Below are positions 1 through 5,291 of a DNA stretch of 5,291 nucleotides, in pieces. Position 1 is the first letter of the stretch. Every line of letters begins with the position of its first letter. The notes beneath the pieces are model-generated. The model made no database searches. It had not been told where the DNA came from and saw only the letters and a list, made by a program, of their open reading frames with translations. Source of the DNA: Balneolaceae bacterium (lineage in GTDB: Bacteria; Bacteroidota; Rhodothermia; Balneolales; Balneolaceae); the NCBI GenBank assembly GCA_007123785.1, contig SLGL01000055.1:1-5291 (forward strand), in the 5' to 3' direction. The position numbers and the translations under genes were made by a program.

Positions 1-21
1 CACGTATAGGATATATGTCAT

Positions 22-39
22 ATCACATGGTCATGTGAT
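22..39. promoter_or_regulatory. Perfect 8-bp inverted repeat upstream of the lipoprotein gene
   Basis: The sequence ATCACATGGTCATGTGAT has two perfect 8-base arms (22-29 and 32-39) around a GT centre. As DNA it looks like a dimer-binding operator. As RNA it could form a 7-bp stem with a four-base loop. It sits about 70 bases before the preferred start of the lipoprotein gene. A smaller dyad, ATATG-T-CATAT (13-23), abuts it. No long T-run follows, so it is a poor intrinsic terminator for a gene left of the window. No clear -35/-10 pair is visible in 40-100. The role is inferred from symmetry and position only. Confidence 0.35.
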
Positions 40-100
40 GTTGTATTTAACTATTTTATCTTAAATTATTAGTGGATAAGAATAATCGATACCGAAGCCC

Positions 101-105
101 GGAGG
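101..105 (+). promoter_or_regulatory. Shine-Dalgarno GGAGG that fixes the lipoprotein start
   Basis: GGAGG lies five bases before the ATG at 111. The open frame extends upstream to a GTG at 72, which would put a charged 13-residue extension in front of the signal peptide and has no comparable ribosome-binding site. The ATG at 111 is therefore the start. Confidence 0.8.
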
Positions 106-110
106 CTACC

Positions 111-1703
111 ATGAAGTTTACAGCTAAATTTCCCATTTTGATTACCGTACTGGCTTTTTTGATGTCAGGTTGCTACACACAGTTACAAACTGTTGAAGAA
201 CGCTATCCGTCAACCGGCGAACGAGTAGTTGCAGACCGTGTACAATCTGGTCAGGCGGCTCTGCAGGAACGTTCCCAGGATGTGGTAAACGAGGAGGATT
301 ATGCCCTGGGTTACGAAGATGGCTGGGTTGATGCTGAAGCCTACTATTTTGTTGATCATGAGACCAGGGATTGGTATTTAAATCATGGTGCGTCTTTAGC
401 TCAGAATCGCCATTATCGCAATGTTGTTGTGAACCACCATCACTACCACGGACGGAGTTTCTATCACTACGATCCGTTTTTCTACAGCTACTACGATCCT
501 TATTCGTTTTACAGGTCACCGAGATGGCATTTTAGCTTCGGTTTCAATTATGGCTGGCACCGTCCTTATCATGGCTGGTACAGATCTCATTATGCATTTT
601 ATTCACCATACAGATATCCGGGCTATTATCCGCATTATGGATACTGGGGGCACACCCGGCCATTTTATGGATATGTTTTCTTTACTGATGTAAGGTCGAC
701 CCGACCTGTAAGGAATTATGGACCGAGAAGTACAGCCCTTACCTCGCGCGGTGTTCAGAATGTGAACCGTACTACACGATCTGACGCACGGGTGCAATCC
801 GGTGCAAATGTTCGCTCCCGAACTGATGTACGGTCTAATGCAAGGACTCAGCAAGTGAACCGAAACGCAAATGTAAATCGAACACGGGGAACAAATTCTA
901 CGGTGAGAAGCCGCGGCAGTGACCGGAGCACAAACAGAGGATCAGTTAACAGGGGCTCGAACAATAATACAAACAGAGGCACTGTCAACAGAGGCTCGAA
1001 TAATAACACAAACAGAGGAACTGTAAACCGAGATCGTTCAACGAACAACAACCGTTCCAGCGGCAACGTAAACCGCAGTAACAATTCCAGTCAAAACAGA
1101 GGTACAGTTAACCGAAGTAATTCTTCAAACAGGAACAGTGGAAACGTTGAAAGAAATAGATCTTCTAATGACAGGCAGACATCTTCTGCGATTCTGAATG
1201 ACAGGGAAAATAATAACAGCAGTGCAGTTAACCGTGCAAGAACGGCAACGAATAACCGAAGCAGTGTTACAACCAGCCGTACTTCGAGCAATACCACTTC
1301 TGCTGCTCAGCGGGGCCCTGCTACAAGCCAGCAGCGGGCAGTACAAAATATCAGGGATCGGGTGAATTCCACTCAATCTGCACCAAATGTTAATAGCAGT
1401 GCCAGGGTTAATCAAAGCCAGTCATCTTCACGCAGCAGCAGTACGTTGGGAAGAGTTGTAAACAGAGCTGTAAACAGCGCCGTGAACAATTCATCAAGAA
1501 GTTCAACTGTAAACCGGTCAAGCGGAAACACCACGCGAAGCTCCTCAGTTACACGATCAAGTTCAAGCAATAGCAATAATCGTTCAACAGTACGTTCAAA
1601 TCGCAGCAGCAGCAATAACAGTTCGTCTGTAAGATCTGCAAGGAGCAACACGAATAGCAGCCGTGCTACAAATTCCCGAAGCCGCTCAAACAACAGAAAC
1701 TAA
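111..1703 (+). CDS. Lipoprotein with Tyr/His-rich segment and disordered Arg/Asn/Ser tail
   Basis: This is a 530-residue protein of unknown function. Residues 1-20 form a lipoprotein signal peptide (MKFTAKF, a hydrophobic stretch, then LMSG) with the acylated cysteine at C21, so an outer-membrane lipoprotein is likely. Residues 22-108 form a more ordinary region containing an acidic, aromatic patch around EEDYALGYEDGW. About 109-191 is extremely rich in Tyr, His, Phe and Trp, with some 21 tyrosines in 83 residues and repeated HY, YY, GW and PY pairs. From about 195 to the end the chain is almost all Arg, Asn, Ser and Thr with frequent VNR and NRSS units and few acidic residues, so it is basic and probably disordered. 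I see no catalytic motif and no obvious Bacteroidota-type acidic surface-export signal right after C21. The next gene on the same strand, 82 bases away, is an outer-membrane barrel. Binding to polyanions, metals or the cell surface is possible but speculative. Confidence 0.85.
   Translation: MKFTAKFPILITVLAFLMSGCYTQLQTVEERYPSTGERVVADRVQSGQAALQERSQDVVNEEDYALGYEDGWVDAEAYYFVDHETRDWYLNHGASLAQNRHYRNVVVNHHHYHGRSFYHYDPFFYSYYDPYSFYRSPRWHFSFGFNYGWHRPYHGWYRSHYAFYSPYRYPGYYPHYGYWGHTRPFYGYVFFTDVRSTRPVRNYGPRSTALTSRGVQNVNRTTRSDARVQSGANVRSRTDVRSNARTQQVNRNANVNRTRGTNSTVRSRGSDRSTNRGSVNRGSNNNTNRGTVNRGSNNNTNRGTVNRDRSTNNNRSSGNVNRSNNSSQNRGTVNRSNSSNRNSGNVERNRSSNDRQTSSAILNDRENNNSSAVNRARTATNNRSSVTTSRTSSNTTSAAQRGPATSQQRAVQNIRDRVNSTQSAPNVNSSARVNQSQSSSRSSSTLGRVVNRAVNSAVNNSSRSSTVNRSSGNTTRSSSVTRSSSSNSNNRSTVRSNRSSSNNSSSVRSARSNTNSSRATNSRSRSNNRN
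930..1052 (+). repeat. 39-bp tandem repeat coding for 13-residue units
   Basis: Three consecutive in-frame units start at 930, 969 and 1008. They encode TNRGSVNRGSNNN, TNRGTVNRGSNNN and the diverged TNRGTVNRDRSTNNN (lipoprotein residues 274 onward). Units 1 and 2 are close at the DNA level, which points to fairly recent duplication by slippage or unequal exchange. Beyond this block the tail keeps short degenerate VNR/NRS units without fixed spacing. Confidence 0.8.
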
Positions 1704-1717
1704 CACTGTTAAGAAGA

Positions 1718-1735
1718 CCTGATTTGATTTTCAGG
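1718..1735 (+). terminator. Weak hairpin between lipoprotein and barrel genes
   Basis: CCTGA (1718-1722) and TCAGG (1731-1735) can pair around an eight-base loop, 14 bases after the lipoprotein stop. The stem is only 5 bp and the following CCCTATTTG has no real T-run. It might attenuate read-through or protect a 3' end, but it is weak evidence for termination between the two genes. Confidence 0.15.
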
Positions 1736-1785
1736 CCCTATTTGCAACCTAATTATCAACTGTTTGTCAATTCAATAGGAGTAGT

Positions 1786-3336
1786 ATGCGCAGGATTTTA
1801 AAAACCATACTGTTAGTAGCGCTTCTTTTTGGGGTGGGCCGCGCCTCTGCGCAAGACTCAAACCCGAATAATGCATTACTCTACAGTAACCAGGCAACAT
1901 TATTTGGAAGCCAGAATTCAGCCTCCGATCCAGTTTCTATCATTCTTCCCGGAACCGCATTTAGGTCTGGGCAAGGCTCATTTATTGATAATCCTGCGAG
2001 TATGGCTCTTCATAGAACCAGTTTCGGAGAATTAGGTTTGTCTTTTCGAACAGTGGACGAGAGCGCCACTTTTTTAGGGAACAATCGCGCTTTGGATGAT
2101 AATCAGAGCGGTATTTCCAATATCGGCTTTTTGTACTCTTTCCCAACTGTTCAGGGGAGTTTTGTATTTGGTGCGGGATATACCCAGCACTCTGTTCACA
2201 ACAGGGCCCTTGGTTTTCGGGGTAGAAATGAAAACAGTACAATAACCGATAAATTTAAAGCAGAGGGGTCTCCCTACCAGGAAATTGCTTTTAATACGTT
2301 TGCTACAGATTTTGGAGATGAATTTGAGGATTGGGATGAGTCTATTTTCAGGATTGGATTTGATCAGTGGGGAGACTTTTTAGGAGTTACTCAACAGGGA
2401 GAAATTATTCAGCGGGGTTACAGCGGTGAATACTCTATGTTTTTCGCTACTGAATTTCAGGAAAACCTGATGTTTGGAGCCAGTATCGGATTGCTTTCCG
2501 GCAGATTTAATTACTCCCGGATCTTTCAGGAAGTGGATGAATTTAATGATTACGACAGTGCTTTTATAGACAGTAATGATGATGGAGTCGGAGATACGGA
2601 TATCGATAATATCCTTCTCGACGATCAACTGCGAAGCCGCTATATCGGATTCAGGGCGCGTGCCGGCCTTATCTACAGAATTAATGATCACTTTAATATT
2701 GGTGGCAGCTATACTTTTCCCACCTCTATCGAAGTTGATGAAGTCTTTGATGCCAATATCAGAACTACCTTTAATAACGGTGTAGAATTTTCTGATGATA
2801 CCGGAATAGAGTTTTCTTACAAAATAATAAACCCCTCAATAATTTCACTGGGCGCAGGTATAACGGATATATCCGGCCTTTCCGCCTCATTCTCAGCCGA
2901 TTATACAAACTACCAGAATACGACCATCGACTTTGAAGGCAGTGAATTATTTGAAGATGAGCTGATTGAGAATGATTTTATAAATGAAAATTATCGTTCT
3001 GTATGGTCATTGAGAAGTGGACTGGCTTACCAGTTAAGCCCGGAATTTACAGTCAGAGGTGGTTATCAATATCATCCAAGCCGTTATATCAACGGAAACG
3101 ATCACAAACATGTGTATGGGTTTGGAGCAGGTATTTTGCTTACCCGAAATGTACAGTTAGATCTTGCTGCTCAGTATACTGCCTGGGATGAAGTTTCATC
3201 TGTGTATGATTATGCTCAGTACAATTATTCACCGCTGCCTGATAGTTCTCCCGGAATTACTTTCCGTTCACAAGAGGCAGACAGATCAATAGACAGGTGG
3301 CACCTAATGGGAACAGTGAGGGTGAATTTTCAATGA
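1786..3336 (+). CDS. FadL/OmpP1-family outer-membrane transport protein
   Basis: This 516-residue protein is a predicted outer-membrane beta-barrel of the FadL/OmpP1/TodX group, whose members pass hydrophobic compounds such as long-chain fatty acids or aromatic hydrocarbons. The start has AGGAG at 1777-1781, four bases before the ATG. Residues 1-22 are a Sec signal peptide with predicted cleavage ASA|Q. The N-terminal part carries the family-like DNPASMAL motif (68-75), in the region of the FadL N-terminal plug. The remainder alternates strand-like segments and acidic loops. Typical FadL-like strands include INDHFNIGGSYTFPTSI (299-315), LRSGLAYQLSPEFTVRGGYQY (409-429) and YGFGAGILLTRNVQLDLAAQY (444-464). 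The last strand ends VRVNFQ, with the barrel-type Phe next to last. Residues 262-274 (DSNDDGVGDTDID) look like a calcium-binding loop, probably in an extracellular loop. The substrate cannot be read from sequence; membership in the family is fairly secure. Confidence 0.85.
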   Translation: MRRILKTILLVALLFGVGRASAQDSNPNNALLYSNQATLFGSQNSASDPVSIILPGTAFRSGQGSFIDNPASMALHRTSFGELGLSFRTVDESATFLGNNRALDDNQSGISNIGFLYSFPTVQGSFVFGAGYTQHSVHNRALGFRGRNENSTITDKFKAEGSPYQEIAFNTFATDFGDEFEDWDESIFRIGFDQWGDFLGVTQQGEIIQRGYSGEYSMFFATEFQENLMFGASIGLLSGRFNYSRIFQEVDEFNDYDSAFIDSNDDGVGDTDIDNILLDDQLRSRYIGFRARAGLIYRINDHFNIGGSYTFPTSIEVDEVFDANIRTTFNNGVEFSDDTGIEFSYKIINPSIISLGAGITDISGLSASFSADYTNYQNTTIDFEGSELFEDELIENDFINENYRSVWSLRSGLAYQLSPEFTVRGGYQYHPSRYINGNDHKHVYGFGAGILLTRNVQLDLAAQYTAWDEVSSVYDYAQYNYSPLPDSSPGITFRSQEADRSIDRWHLMGTVRVNFQ

Positions 3337-3350
3337 TTCCAGTGGAATTA
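3334..3350. terminator. Hairpin in the convergent gap, possible bidirectional terminator
   Basis: ATTCC (3336-3340) and GGAAT (3344-3348) pair around AGT. On the plus strand a G-U and a T-A pair extend the stem so that it includes the barrel gene's stop codon. It lies between two convergent genes, where terminators are expected, but neither side has a strong adjacent T-run. The T7 run at 3405-3411 is too far away to belong to this stem. Only the symmetry and the context support the call. Confidence 0.25.
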
Positions 3351-3401
3351 GTTGTCATTCATATTTTATAACAGGTAATTACTGAATAATGACTTATCGG
3401 A

Positions 3402-4268
3402 TTAATTTTTTTGTGGATTAATACTGAGAACCGCGGTATCCACATGGCGGACTACATTGGCCGTAGTGCTTCCCATCATCAGATAATTGATTCCGGTTCG
3501 TCCTACAGTAGCCATTACAATTAAATTGTACGTATTTTTCTGCACGTGATTATAAATAGCTTCATGAGGAGAATCATGTGATACAACAACTTTTTCCCGG
3601 ACCTGTTCTTCTATCTCGTTGAAATATTCTTTTTTGAGAAGCTTAAGTCGCTCTTCTCTGATCTTTCGAAGAGAAAGATCTTTCTCTTTTTCTTCGAATT
3701 GTTCAAAACTCAGTACATGTACAAGGTCAATCGTGCCGCCAGACCGTTTTGCAATGTCGATTGCATAAGGAAATGCTTGGGCTGCATTTTCTGAAAAATC
3801 TGTAGTCAATAGAATTTTCTTGAAGTCTTTTACATCGGAATCATTTTTTACTACCATGACAGGAGTACTTGCAAGCCTGAGAACTTTTTCTGCAACAGAA
3901 CCCAGTAACAGCCGGCTGAAACCAGTACGGCCGTGTGTACTCATGATCACATAATCAAACTTTTCAGAAGAATTGATGATAGATTCTGCAGCATTGCCCA
4001 TCGTTACAATTGGATCAGTCAATCGTTCTTTGGATACCTTTTGTTGACTAACCTCCTTAGCCCTGTTTAAAAGCGTTTTTTCCAGCTCATCAAACTTTTG
4101 ATAAATTTTAGTACTTATACCAAGTGCATAAGGTTCATCCAGTTCTGAAATTGGCAAGTGTGAGTAGAAAGGGGTTACCATACCTCCAAAAAGTTCAGCA
4201 AACATATCTGCCACTTCAAGTGCTTTTGTGCTTCTCTCGGAAAAATCAATAGGAACAAGAATTTTCAT
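3402..4268 (-). CDS. Universal stress protein with two tandem Usp domains
   Basis: This 288-residue cytoplasmic protein contains two Usp (Rossmann-like alpha/beta) domains. Domain 1 spans about 1-142. It opens with KILVPIDFS (Asp8 at the nucleotide site) and has the ATP-type signature at 110-124, STHGRTGFSRLLLGS. That signature fits G-2x-G-9x-G(S/T) except that the first Gly is Ser110. Domain 2 spans about 149-285. It opens with KKILLTTDFS (Asp157), and its signature at 253-267, ATVGRTGINYLMMGS, has Ala in place of the first Gly and Val in place of His. Both keep G-9x-G-S, so nucleotide binding is plausible in each, less surely in domain 2. A charged helical stretch of Lys, Glu and Arg (about 191-227) lies within domain 2. 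About 280-290 residues is normal for tandem Usp proteins. The ATG at 4268 directly precedes the first beta strand, but no clear Shine-Dalgarno is visible before it. Proteins of this family are commonly induced by starvation, oxygen or energy stress; the sequence does not show which applies here. Confidence 0.93.
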   Translation of the reverse strand: MKILVPIDFSERSTKALEVADMFAELFGGMVTPFYSHLPISELDEPYALGISTKIYQKFDELEKTLLNRAKEVSQQKVSKERLTDPIVTMGNAAESIINSSEKFDYVIMSTHGRTGFSRLLLGSVAEKVLRLASTPVMVVKNDSDVKDFKKILLTTDFSENAAQAFPYAIDIAKRSGGTIDLVHVLSFEQFEEKEKDLSLRKIREERLKLLKKEYFNEIEEQVREKVVVSHDSPHEAIYNHVQKNTYNLIVMATVGRTGINYLMMGSTTANVVRHVDTAVLSINPQKN

Positions 4269-4425
4269 CGTTGTCAGAATATATTTTTTAGATAGTTGTT
4301 TTCTTCAGTTCTGATTTTTTTAAAAATATCATAAACACATACAGATAATAGGGCATTAAATGGAATAAATGAAAAGTACTTTACGAGATTGCACTTCAAT
4401 AATTAAGCTTGTTTGTATATAAAAA

Positions 4426-4449
4426 TTCAACCACCTGAAGCCAGTTGAA
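4426..4449 (-). terminator. Terminator-like hairpin read on the minus strand
   Basis: Read on the minus strand, TTCAAC (4449-4444) pairs with GTTGAA (4431-4426); two G-U pairs can extend the stem inward to 8 bp around an eight-base loop. TTTTTATATA follows directly. The form is that of a weak intrinsic terminator about 155 bases upstream of the stress gene start. It could end a short minus-strand transcript or attenuate a long leader. The stem is short and rich in A-T pairs, so it may be chance. Confidence 0.2.
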
Positions 4450-4512
4450 CCATTAGATTATCCTATAAATCGTGTTGGTGTATAATTATAAGGTCATAAA
4501 AATTTTGTTTTT

Positions 4513-4529
4513 ATGTGATATTTTCACAT
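4513..4529. promoter_or_regulatory. CRP/FNR-like dyad ATGTGA-N5-TCACAT
   Basis: ATGTGA (4513-4518) and TCACAT (4524-4529) are perfect inverted arms around TATTT. The half-sites equal those of CRP-family operators (TGTGA/TCACA), but the spacing is 5 rather than the classical 6. The dyad lies between two divergent genes, about 245 bases from the stress gene start and 145 from the aminotransferase start. Another TCACAT half-site occurs at 4611-4616. Use as an operator is inferred. Confidence 0.35.
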
Positions 4530-4561
4530 TTTATTAAAAAATTCTAATATTTGCTTTAGCC

Positions 4562-4590
4562 TTTACAGAACATCTATATTGTCGTAAGAT
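4562..4590 (+). promoter_or_regulatory. Candidate sigma-70-like promoter for the aminotransferase gene
   Basis: TTTACA (4562-4567, five of six matches to TTGACA) is separated by 17 bases from TAAGAT (4585-4590, four of six matches to TATAAT). Transcription would begin near 4597, giving a leader of about 78 bases. An overlapping alternative is TTGCTT (4551-4556) with TATATT (4575-4580), spacing 18. In Bacteroidota the main sigma factor prefers a different -7 element (TAnnTTTG), and I do not see a clean copy here. If the host belongs to that phylum, this call weakens. Confidence 0.35.
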
Positions 4591-4674
4591 AATAAAGAGC
4601 CATTCGCAAATCACATAGCAATGTTTAGATGAGAGTAATTTTAAAATAATTAGACTAAGAATCACCGATTAGTA

Positions 4675-5291
4675 ATGTCAACTCACCCCCAAGCAAAGCT
4701 ATTTACTTTAAGCAATTCTGAAAATAGAAAAGAAAGAATATTTATGTCTGCTCCACACATGGGTGGGGAAGAAATGGAGTTTATCAAAGATGCTTTTCAA
4801 AAAAACTGGATTGCACCGGTCGGAGAAAATGTAAATGGATTTGAAAGAGATCTTTCCGAATACATAGGGACTAAATATGCGGGAGCATTTACCAGCGGAA
4901 CAGCTTCTATTCACCTTGCTTTGATATTACTTGGAGTAGGCGAAGGTGATGAAGTTATATGCCAGAGTTTCACATTTGCTGCTACTGCGAACCCAATACG
5001 TTATCAAAGAGCTACCCCTGTTTTTGTTGACAGTGAAGCGGAAACCTCAAATATGGATCCGGATCTGCTTGAGGTTGCCATTAATGATCGAATAAATAGG
5101 GGTAAAAAGCCGAAAGCCATCATTGTGGTTCATCTTTATGGGATGCCGGCAAAAATGGATCAAATACTTAAAATTTCCGGCAAATATAATATTCCTGTTA
5201 TTGAAGATGCTGCTGAAGCATTAGGATCATCAATAGGTAACAAGAAATGCGGATCTTTTGGTAAACTTGGTATTTTATCATTCAATGGCAA
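4675..5291 (+). CDS. DegT/DnrJ/EryC1/StrS sugar aminotransferase, EpsN/PglE-like (3' truncated)
   Basis: The first 205 codons of a PLP-dependent fold-type I aminotransferase run off the window end, roughly half of the usual 370-400 residues. It closely resembles Bacillus EpsN and is related to Campylobacter PglE. Those enzymes move an amino group from glutamate to the C4 keto group of a UDP-4-keto-6-deoxy-N-acetyl sugar in bacillosamine-type pathways. Visible blocks are RIFMSAPHMGGEE (21-33), NWIAPVGENVNGFE (44-57), the PLP-phosphate loop TSGTAS (73-78), CQSFTFAATANPI (96-108), VVHLYGMPAKMD (151-162), VIEDAAEALG (175-184, Asp178 facing the pyridine nitrogen) and GILSFNG (199-205). The catalytic Lys, expected in SFNGNK, lies just past the edge. 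The ATG at 4675 is the first in frame after the TAG at 4651. A start at Met24 (4744) would cut into the first conserved block, so 4675 is preferred, leaving a tail about 17 residues longer than EpsN. No strong Shine-Dalgarno precedes it. It probably opens an exopolysaccharide, O-antigen or glycan locus. Confidence 0.9.
   Translation, partial: MSTHPQAKLFTLSNSENRKERIFMSAPHMGGEEMEFIKDAFQKNWIAPVGENVNGFERDLSEYIGTKYAGAFTSGTASIHLALILLGVGEGDEVICQSFTFAATANPIRYQRATPVFVDSEAETSNMDPDLLEVAINDRINRGKKPKAIIVVHLYGMPAKMDQILKISGKYNIPVIEDAAEALGSSIGNKKCGSFGKLGILSFNG

Larger units (their letters stand above)
4269..4674. other. AT-rich divergent intergenic region
   Basis: These 406 bases separate the minus-strand stress gene from the plus-strand aminotransferase gene and must hold both promoters. 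I find no convincing open reading frame, tRNA or known riboswitch. On the minus strand a possible -10 TATTAT (4350-4345) precedes the stress gene by about 75 bases, but its -35 match (TTCATT) is poor. A self-complementary TATAATTATA at 4481-4490 contains a perfect -10 on both strands, again with weak -35 partners. Dyads at 4426-4449 and 4513-4529 and a promoter candidate at 4562-4590 are listed separately. Confidence 0.7.

Noticed and set aside
72..110. Upstream GTG start for the lipoprotein, adding 13 residues
   Set aside because: The ATG at 111 has GGAGG five bases before it and gives a proper lipoprotein signal peptide; the GTG start does not.
930..1052. CRISPR-like array
   Set aside because: The repeats are directly adjacent, in frame, coding and without unique spacers, so they are a protein-coding tandem repeat.
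142..1693. Several open minus-strand frames opposite the lipoprotein gene (for example 142-519, 848-1084, 1091-1297, 1412-1693)
   Set aside because: They are by-products of the skewed Arg/Asn/Ser codon composition on the plus strand. The translations are Leu/Arg/Val-rich low-complexity sequence without domains or a ribosome-binding site.
1829..3191. Small frames overlapping the barrel gene (1829-2035, 2576-2785 and 3003-3191 on plus; 1982-2242 and 2380-2691 on minus)
   Set aside because: They lie inside a long gene with a signal peptide and family motifs, and have no independent start signal or recognisable product.
3571..3583. Another TCATGTGAT-like string resembling the 22-39 dyad
   Set aside because: It lies inside the stress protein coding sequence and is only one arm without the partner, so it is likely chance.
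4269..4674. Riboswitch, tRNA or small protein gene in the divergent region
   Set aside because: No cloverleaf, no known aptamer core and only very short frames (such as the ATG at 4621, which stops after three codons) are visible.
4744..4746. ATG at codon 24 as start of the aminotransferase
   Set aside because: It falls within the conserved RIFMSAPHMGG block, whose first residues match the start of EpsN-like proteins, so the upstream ATG is better, although neither has a strong Shine-Dalgarno.
4708..4914. Minus-strand frame of 68 codons opposite the aminotransferase
   Set aside because: It overlaps conserved DegT-family coding sequence on the plus strand and has no recognisable features.

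Overview
The window looks like chromosomal DNA of a Gram-negative bacterium of the Bacteroidota/Balneolota type, probably marine or environmental. The reasons are a lipobox lipoprotein next to a FadL/OmpP1-type outer-membrane barrel with a typical signal peptide, a two-domain universal stress protein of the kind common in these phyla, moderate-to-low GC, and AT-rich intergenic DNA. This placement rests on protein style only; no marker gene is present. There are no RNA genes, mobile elements, CRISPR arrays or phage genes.

Layout. Bases 1-110 are a leader region with a perfect 8-bp inverted repeat and a strong Shine-Dalgarno. Bases 111-1703 (+) encode an unusual lipoprotein: a short N-terminal domain, a Tyr/His/Trp/Phe-rich segment, then about 330 residues of basic Arg/Asn/Ser low-complexity sequence containing a 13-residue tandem repeat. 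After an 82-base gap, 1786-3336 (+) encodes a FadL-family outer-membrane transporter with a calcium-loop-like Asp/Asn motif. A 65-base convergent gap follows. On the minus strand, 4268-3402 encodes a tandem-domain universal stress protein. A 406-base AT-rich divergent intergenic region (4269-4674) carries dyad symmetries and a plausible sigma-70-like promoter. It precedes the first 205 codons of an EpsN/PglE-like sugar-nucleotide aminotransferase (4675 to the window end), cut just before its catalytic lysine. That gene probably opens a surface-polysaccharide locus continuing to the right.

How the genes relate. The lipoprotein and the barrel are co-directional, both are predicted envelope proteins, and they may form one transcription unit; a functional link is inference only. 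The stress protein is a cytoplasmic nucleotide-binding protein with its own promoter. The aminotransferase is a separate unit on the other side of the divergent region. I see no convincing evidence of a new multi-gene system. The most unusual element is the lipoprotein with its Tyr/His-rich and Arg/Asn/Ser-rich parts, and I assign it no function.
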